In this document: piece by piece, positions 40,000 to 44,929 of the stretch
Layout: each line of letters begins with the position of its first letter
How positions within the stretch are numbered: position 1 is the first letter of the stretch
Origin: DASPKT01 sp035627915
GTDB taxonomy: Bacteria > Pseudomonadota > Alphaproteobacteria > Azospirillales > Azospirillaceae
Length of the DNA: 44,929 nt
NCBI GenBank assembly: GCA_035627915.1
Contig: DASPKT010000196.1
Coordinates: 1 to 44,929 of the forward strand
Direction of reading: 5' to 3'
Program-made: the position numbers and the translations under genes
The notes under the pieces: model-generated
The model's input: only the letters and a program-made list of their open reading frames with translations
Told to the model about the DNA's origin: nothing
The model's database searches: none

Positions 40000-42900
40000 C
40001 ACTCCGCCCCGTGCGGGACGGCGCCGCCCGCCAGGTCCGCGGGCGGGGGCGCCGGGTGGCGCGCCCGCTCGGGCTTGGAGATGAAGGTGTAGAACATCGG
40101 CACCACGAACAGGGTGAACAGCGTGCCGATGGACATGCCGGCGGCGATCACCAGCCCGATGGAGAAGCGCGCGGCCGCCCCCGCGCCGCTGGCGGTCAGC
40201 AGCGGCACCACGCCCAGCACCATGGCGGCGGTCGTCATCAGGATCGGGCGCAGGCGCACCCGGGCGGCCTCGACGATGGCCTCGCGCCGGCCCAGCCCGC
40301 GCTTCTCGCGCTGCTCGTTGGCGAACTCCACCATCAGGATGCCGTGCTTGGTGATGAGGCCGACCAGCGTGATCAGCCCGACCTGGGTGTAGATGTTCAG
40401 CGTCGCCAGCCCGATGTTCAGCGGGACCATGGCGCCGAAGATCGACAGCGGCACCGACATCATGATGATGAAGGGATCGCGGAAGCTCTCGAACTGCGCC
40501 GCCAGCACCAGGTAGATGACGATGACGGCGAAGGCGAAGGCCAGCGCGATGGCGTTGCCCTCCTGCTTGGACAGCCGGGACTCCCCGGCATAGTCCACGA
40601 AGAAGCCCTCCGGCATCACCTCGCGCGCGATCCGCTCGATCTCCGCCAGCCCGTCGGCGGAGGTGACGCCCGGGCGCGGCAGGGCCGACACGGTGGCGGA
40701 GTTCAGCTGGTTGAACTGCTCGATGGCGGCCGGGGCGGCGCGCGTCTCGATGGTCACCAGCGCCGACAGCGGCACCATGCCGCCGCCGGAGGAGCGCACG
40801 TAGTACTCGCCCATCGCCTCTGGCGTCAGGCGGAACTCCGCCTCGGCCTGCGGGATGATGTCGTAGCTGCGGTTGTCGCGGTCGAACTTGGCGACCGGGC
40901 CCTCGCCCAGCAGCACGTTCAGCGTGGTGCCGATGTCGCGCACCGGCACGCCCAGCGCCGCCGCGCGGTCGCGGTCGATGATGACGCGCGCCTGCGGCGT
41001 CTCGAACGAGACGGAGTTCTGCGCCACGATGAAGCGGCCCGACGCCATGGCCCGGTTCTTGATCTCCTCGGCGATCTCGAACACCCGCGCCGGGTCGCCG
41101 GTGGAGCGGACGACCAGCTGCACCGGCAGGCCGTCGCCGGTGCCGGGCAGGGACGGCATGGCGAAGGCGAAGGCCTGGACGCCGGCGACCTTGTCGATGC
41201 GGGCCTGGATCTCCTGCTGCAGTTCCGCCTGGCTGCGGTCGCGCGCGCCCCACTCCTTCAGGCCGTAGCCCATGAAGGCGCCGCTGCCGCCGCCCTCGCC
41301 GACGACGCGAAAGGTCTCCTCGATCTCCGGGATGTCGGCGACCAGCCGGTCGAACTCCTTGACGAAGCGCTGGGTGTAGTCGGTCGTGGCGTACTGCGGC
41401 ACGTTGATGATGGAGAAGACCACGCCCTGGTCCTCCTCCGGCGCCAGCTCGGCCGAGGTCTTGGTGAACATGAAGGCGGTCGTGCCCAGCAGCACCGCCA
41501 CCACCGCCAGCGTCACCCAGCGGCTGTCCAGCGAGGCCGACAGGCGCCGCTCGTAGCCGGCGGCCAGCCGGTCGAAGGTGCGGTCGACGATGCGGGCGAA
41601 GCGGCCGCCGCCGCCCTCGCCGTGCCGCTTCAGCAGGCGCGACGACATCATCGGCGACAGGGTCACCGCGATGATGCCGGAAATGATGACGGCGCCGGCC
41701 AGGGTGAAGGCGAACTCGCGGAACAGGGCGCCGGTCAGGCCCGTGGTGAAGCCGATGGGGGCGTAGACGGCGGCCAGCGTGACGGTCATGGCGACGACGG
41801 GGCCGAAGATCTCCCGCATGCCGGTCACCGCCGCCTCGATCGGGTGCAGCCCCTCCTCGATGTGGCGGTGGATGTTCTCCACCACCACGATGGCGTCGTC
41901 CACCACCAGGCCGATGGCCAGCACCATCGCCAGCAGGGTCAGCGTGTTCAGCGAGTAGCCCATGGCGTACAGCAGGAAGCAGACGCCGATGAGCGACAGC
42001 GGGATGGTGACGATGGGGATCACGACCGAGCGGAAGGAGCCCAGGAACAGCAGGATGACCAGCACGACGATGGCGACCGCCTCGGCGATGGTGGCGAACA
42101 CCTCGTCGATGGAGGCGGCGATGAACTCCGACGCGTCGTAGGCGATCTCTCCCGTCATGCCCTCCGGCAGCTCCGACAGGATCTGCGGCATGGCGCGGGT
42201 GATGGCGGCGGCGGTGTCCAGCGGGTTGGCGCTCGGCGTCGGGAAGACGCCGACGAAGGAGCCCTCCTTGCCGTTGAAGGCGACGCGGGTCTCGTAGGTC
42301 TCGCTGCCCAGCTCCACCCGCGCCACGTCGCGCAGGCGCACCACCCCGTCGGGGCCGGAGCGCAGCGGCAGCTCGCCGAAGGTCTCCGGCGTCTGCAGCG
42401 TCGTCTCCGTCTGCACGGGATAGGCCACCATCTCGTTCTTGGCGCGCCCCGGGGCGGCCAGGAAGTTGGAGCTCTGGATGGCCGTCACCACCTCCGCCGC
42501 GGTCACCCCGCGCGACGCCAGCAGGACCGGGTCCAGCCAGATGCGCATGGCGAAGGTGCCGGCGCCGAAGATGTCGGCGGAGCCCACGCCCTCAATGGTG
42601 GCGAGGCGCGGCTGCACGACGCGGGTCAGGTACTCCGTCACCTGCTGCGGCGACATGCGGTCGCTGGCGAAGGCCAGGTACATCAGCGCGAAGTTCTGCC
42701 CCGTGCCCTTCTGCACGATGGGGTCCTCGGCGTCCGTCGGCAGCTCGCCGCGGACCTGCTGGACCCGGGTCAGCACCTCGGTCAGCGCCGTGTCGGGATC
42801 GGTGTTGAGGCGCATGCGCACCGACACCGTGCTCATGCCGAGCGTGCTGGTGGAGCCCACATAGTCCACGCCCTCGGCGCTGGAGACGGCCTTGGCGATG

Positions 42901-43097
42901 GGGGTGGTGATGAAGCCCTGCATCAGGTCGGCGCTGGCGCCCGGATAGACGGTGCGGACGGTGATGACCGTCTCGTCGATCTCCGGGTACTGGCGCACCG
43001 ACAGGCCGATCAGGCCCTGCACGCCCAGCAGCAGGATCAGCAGGCTCAGCACGGTCGCCAGGACCGGCCGGCGGATGAAGAGTTCGGAGAAGTTCAT
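39999..43097 (-). CDS. RND efflux permease (HAE-1 family)
   Basis: 1032 residues, full length for an AcrB/MexF-type pump. It begins MNFSELFIRRPVLATVLSLL (first helix), then the periplasmic porter loop with QYPEIDETVITV and YPGASADLM. Helix 4 has the proton-relay pair in GLVVDDAIVVVENIHRHIEEG, and later come FREFAFTLAGAVIISG, ALAFAFAVIVIYLVLAAQFES and the conserved PLSIFGA helix. It exports amphiphilic compounds against the proton gradient with the adaptor encoded just upstream, whose TGA overlaps this ATG (ATGA), so translation is coupled. It is only distantly like the RND protein at 24917-27997; the two are different subgroups, not a tandem copy. The outer-membrane channel is encoded elsewhere. 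Confidence 0.95.
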   Translation of the reverse strand: MNFSELFIRRPVLATVLSLLILLLGVQGLIGLSVRQYPEIDETVITVRTVYPGASADLMQGFITTPIAKAVSSAEGVDYVGSTSTLGMSTVSVRMRLNTDPDTALTEVLTRVQQVRGELPTDAEDPIVQKGTGQNFALMYLAFASDRMSPQQVTEYLTRVVQPRLATIEGVGSADIFGAGTFAMRIWLDPVLLASRGVTAAEVVTAIQSSNFLAAPGRAKNEMVAYPVQTETTLQTPETFGELPLRSGPDGVVRLRDVARVELGSETYETRVAFNGKEGSFVGVFPTPSANPLDTAAAITRAMPQILSELPEGMTGEIAYDASEFIAASIDEVFATIAEAVAIVVLVILLFLGSFRSVVIPIVTIPLSLIGVCFLLYAMGYSLNTLTLLAMVLAIGLVVDDAIVVVENIHRHIEEGLHPIEAAVTGMREIFGPVVAMTVTLAAVYAPIGFTTGLTGALFREFAFTLAGAVIISGIIAVTLSPMMSSRLLKRHGEGGGGRFARIVDRTFDRLAAGYERRLSASLDSRWVTLAVVAVLLGTTAFMFTKTSAELAPEEDQGVVFSIINVPQYATTDYTQRFVKEFDRLVADIPEIEETFRVVGEGGGSGAFMGYGLKEWGARDRSQAELQQEIQARIDKVAGVQAFAFAMPSLPGTGDGLPVQLVVRSTGDPARVFEIAEEIKNRAMASGRFIVAQNSVSFETPQARVIIDRDRAAALGVPVRDIGTTLNVLLGEGPVAKFDRDNRSYDIIPQAEAEFRLTPEAMGEYYVRSSGGGMVPLSALVTIETRAAPAAIEQFNQLNSATVSALPRPGVTSADGLAEIERIAREVMPEGFFVDYAGESRLSKQEGNAIALAFAFAVIVIYLVLAAQFESFRDPFIIMMSVPLSIFGAMVPLNIGLATLNIYTQVGLITLVGLITKHGILMVEFANEQREKRGLGRREAIVEAARVRLRPILMTTAAMVLGVVPLLTASGAGAAARFSIGLVIAAGMSIGTLFTLFVVPMFYTFISKPERARHPAPPPADLAGGAVPHGAE

Positions 43098-44257
43098 TTC
43101 GCTGCACCTCCGGCGCCGGCGGCCAGGCTCTCGCGGCCGGCCTGCGGGACGGGGCTGTTGATGGAGATGGCGTTGGGGTCGATGCTGTTGTCGATCGCCA
43201 CGGGCGCGTTGTTCTGCAGCTTGTTCTGGCCCGAGGTGACGACGGTCTGGCCGGGCTCGATCCCCTTGGCGACCTCGACCATGCCGCCGCTGCGCCGGCC
43301 CACCTGCACGAACACCTGGCGGGCGACCAGCTTGCCGTCCTCCGCCTTGTCCACCCGGTACAGGTAGTCGCCGTAGAGGCTGTTGACGACGGCCGTCTGC
43401 GGCAGGGCGATGACGTTCTCCTCCGGCAGCAGCACGTTGGCGCGCACGAACTCACCGGGGCGGATGGCGCCCTTGGCGTCCGTCACCTCGGCGCGCACGG
43501 TCACCAGCCGCGTCTCGGCGTCCACGCGCGGGTCGATGCCGACGATGCGGCCGGCCAGCGGCGCCTGGCCCTGGCGGAAGCGGAACTCCACCGGCTGGTC
43601 CAGCGCCAGGCTCCCCGCCGTCTGCTCAGACACGGTGAAGTCAACCTGCATGGTGTCGAGGTCCTGCAGCGTCACCACGGGCGTGCCCGGCTGGACGTAG
43701 GCGCCGACGTCCAGGCGCGGGATGCCGACGACGCCGGCGAAGGGCGCCTCGATCTCCTTGCGGTCCAGCACGGCGCGCAGCCGGTCCACCTCGGCGCGGT
43801 TGCTGGCGACGCGGGCGGCGGCCTCGTCATAGGTGCTCTGCGCCGCGACGCCGCGCTGGCGCAGGTCGGCCTGGCGGCGCAGCTGGGTCTGGGCCAGCTC
43901 CAGCTGGGCCTCCGCCGCGCGCAGCTCCGCCCGCTCCACCGCGTCGTCGATGCGGATCAGCACCTGGCCCGCCTCCACCCGCTGGTTGGGCTTGAAGGCG
44001 ATCTCGGTCACCACGCCGCCGATCTGCACCGAGAGCTCAACCCCCTGGGAGGCGCGGGCGGTGCCGATCGCCTCGATCTGCGGGCGCCAGCCGCCGCGCT
44101 TCGCCTCCACCGCCGAGACGACGACGGTCGGCTGCGGCATGTTGGCGAAGAAGCCGGCGATCATCTTGTCGCGGAACAGGTTGAACCCGATCAGCCCCCC
44201 CGCCATGACCAGGACGAGGACCAGGATGACCCAGCGGGTTGCTCTGCGCTTCTTCAT
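43094..44257 (-). CDS. RND efflux periplasmic adaptor subunit
   Basis: 387 residues from the ATG at 44257, chosen because GGAAGG lies 4 nt before it and the product starts MKKRRATRWVILVLVLVMAG, a signal-anchor helix; the frame reaches back to 44362. It follows the HlyD/MexE plan: lipoyl half (VELSVQIGGVVTEIAFKPNQ), helical hairpin (about 115-170), second lipoyl half (IEAPFAGVVGIPRLDVGAYV), beta-barrel (MQVDFTVSEQTAG) and membrane-proximal domain ending with SINSPVPQAG. It links the co-translated permease to an outer-membrane channel. Unlike the adaptor at 23830 it is anchored by a helix, not a lipid. Its promoter contains a TetR-type operator facing the divergent TetR gene. Confidence 0.94.
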   Translation of the reverse strand: MKKRRATRWVILVLVLVMAGGLIGFNLFRDKMIAGFFANMPQPTVVVSAVEAKRGGWRPQIEAIGTARASQGVELSVQIGGVVTEIAFKPNQRVEAGQVLIRIDDAVERAELRAAEAQLELAQTQLRRQADLRQRGVAAQSTYDEAAARVASNRAEVDRLRAVLDRKEIEAPFAGVVGIPRLDVGAYVQPGTPVVTLQDLDTMQVDFTVSEQTAGSLALDQPVEFRFRQGQAPLAGRIVGIDPRVDAETRLVTVRAEVTDAKGAIRPGEFVRANVLLPEENVIALPQTAVVNSLYGDYLYRVDKAEDGKLVARQVFVQVGRRSGGMVEVAKGIEPGQTVVTSGQNKLQNNAPVAIDNSIDPNAISINSPVPQAGRESLAAGAGGAAK

Positions 44258-44363
44258 GGTGCCTTCCGTGGACACGTTACGGCCGGACAGCCGGTCCGGG
44301 GAAAAGATGTGGTTCATGGCGACCGACCCGGCGATGGGAGTTGACGCGACCCGCGCCGACACA

Positions 44364-44392
44364 TAACTGTACCGGCTGGACGGTTAAGTCAA
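44364..44392 (-). promoter_or_regulatory. Promoter of the second RND operon with a TetR-type operator between -35 and -10
   Basis: On the minus strand TTGACT (44392-44387) and CAGTTA (44369-44364) are spaced exactly 17 nt. The 23-bp stretch 44364-44386 is an imperfect palindrome of the form TAACnGTnCnGnCnGnACnGTTA. A TetR dimer bound there would cover the spacer and -10 element. It lies 44 nt before the TetR ATG on the other strand, so autorepression is likely too. Confidence 0.7.
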
Positions 44393-44430
44393 CCCGGCCC
44401 GTGCTTCGCGGGCGGAAAAGTTGGGTGGGA

Positions 44431-44929
44431 ATGGCAAGGAAGAAAGGGGGCGGCAGCTCCCGCCTATCGATCCTGGACGCGGCGATGGCCATCGTCTCCG
44501 AGGTGGGTGCGGCGCGCATGACGCTGGACGCCGTGGCGGAGCGCGCCGGCGTCAGCAAGGGCGGGCTGCTCTACAACTTCCCCAGCAAGGACGCCCTGCT
44601 GCAGGGCATGATCCAGCGCTTCTGCCAGGAGGTGGCGGAGCGGGAGGAGCGGGTGGCGGAGGAGCTTCCCGACCGGCCCGGCCGGGCGCTGCTGGCCTTC
44701 CTCCAGGCGCGGCTGGAGTGGCAGCCCATCGACCGCTCCTCCGGCCAGGGGCTGCTGGCGGCCGTCGCGGCCAACCCGCGCATGCTGGACCCGGTCCGCG
44801 AGGACCACCGCAAGGCGCTGGAGAAGATCGCCGCCTCCGGCTCCGACCCCGACCTCGGCCGCGTGCTCTGGCTGGCGACGGAGGGGCTGGCCTTCCTGGA
44901 GCTGCTGGGCGTCAGCCCCTTCTCCGACG
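44431..44929 (+). CDS. TetR/AcrR-family repressor, cut by the right window edge
   Basis: Open from an ATG at 44431 (GGGTGGGA directly before it) to the window end, 166 codons without stop. The N-terminus is MARKKGGGSSRLSILDAA, followed by the TetR helix-turn-helix (MTLDAVAERAGVSKGGLLY, NFPSKDALLQGM). The start of the ligand-binding helical domain is present (RALLAFLQARLEWQPIDRS, LLAAVAANPRMLDPVRED). The family length of about 190-210 residues means only the last 25-45 are missing. It is divergent from the second RND adaptor/permease operon, with an operator-like palindrome in between, so it very probably represses that pump and its own gene. It is not a close copy of the TetR protein at 23054-23764. 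Confidence 0.9.
   Translation, partial: MARKKGGGSSRLSILDAAMAIVSEVGAARMTLDAVAERAGVSKGGLLYNFPSKDALLQGMIQRFCQEVAEREERVAEELPDRPGRALLAFLQARLEWQPIDRSSGQGLLAAVAANPRMLDPVREDHRKALEKIAASGSDPDLGRVLWLATEGLAFLELLGVSPFSD

Noticed and set aside
40011..43367. 1118-codon plus-strand open frame opposite the second RND operon
   Set aside because: His/Asp/Gln-rich shadow of the permease, which has the full RND signature.

Overview
The window is very GC-rich (clearly above 70% by eye, with G/C at almost every third codon position). It looks like chromosomal DNA of an alphaproteobacterium, probably Rhodospirillales (Azospirillaceae-like). This is inferred from HWE and HisKA_2 family kinases, a CheB/CheR/kinase fusion, paired RND pumps with TetR regulators, an Oar-like TonB-dependent receptor and LemA next to an M48-like protein. 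No 16S rRNA or other marker gene is present, so the genus is not fixed. I see no tRNA, rRNA, CRISPR array, transposase or integrase.

Layout. (1) 1-7326: a polytopic GT-C-type glycosyltransferase (cut by the left edge) behind a YchJ/SEC-C protein on the minus strand, then on the plus strand a single-domain response regulator, a PAS/degenerate GGDEF/EAL protein and a second GT-C membrane protein. (2) 7504-13015: a 1324-residue CheB-CheR-PAS-histidine kinase fusion, converging on a secreted PHB-depolymerase-like esterase and a TonB protein. (3) 13206-17006: a large TonB-dependent receptor, divergent from tonB, with a palindrome upstream and a strong terminator, then an Rrf2 regulator with four cysteines. 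(4) 17192-23038: three more sensor kinases (a hybrid, a short soluble HisKA_2 type and a membrane HisKA type) around a polyprenyl-phosphate GT2 glycosyltransferase whose 3' end overlaps the hybrid kinase by 97 nt. (5) 23054-29097: a TetR regulator divergent from an RND adaptor/pump operon, followed by an HWE kinase gene split by a one-base deletion. (6) 29261-37813: a two-domain peptidoglycan hydrolase without signal peptide, a catalytically dead M48-like membrane protein paired with LemA, a glucose/sorbosone-dehydrogenase-like protein fused to RTX and FG-GAP-like repeats, an orphan BMP-type binding protein that probably starts at CTG, and an RTX lipase. (7) 38043-44929: a third GT-C membrane protein with its own promoter, a 315-bp spacer full of palindromic repeats, a second RND pump/adaptor operon, and a divergent TetR gene cut by the right edge.

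How it works together. Most genes concern sensing and the cell envelope. There are five histidine kinases, one free receiver and one c-di-GMP phosphodiesterase candidate, none with an obvious DNA-binding output partner here. Two tripartite-pump halves (adaptor plus permease, no outer-membrane channel) each face their own TetR gene across an operator-like inverted repeat. The TonB/receptor pair shares one intergenic region. Two proteins with RTX repeats and no signal peptide suggest type I secretion, but the exporter is not in the window. The most unusual items are the pseudo-M48/LemA pair, the frameshifted HWE kinase, the CTG-start binding protein and the signal-less double muralytic enzyme.
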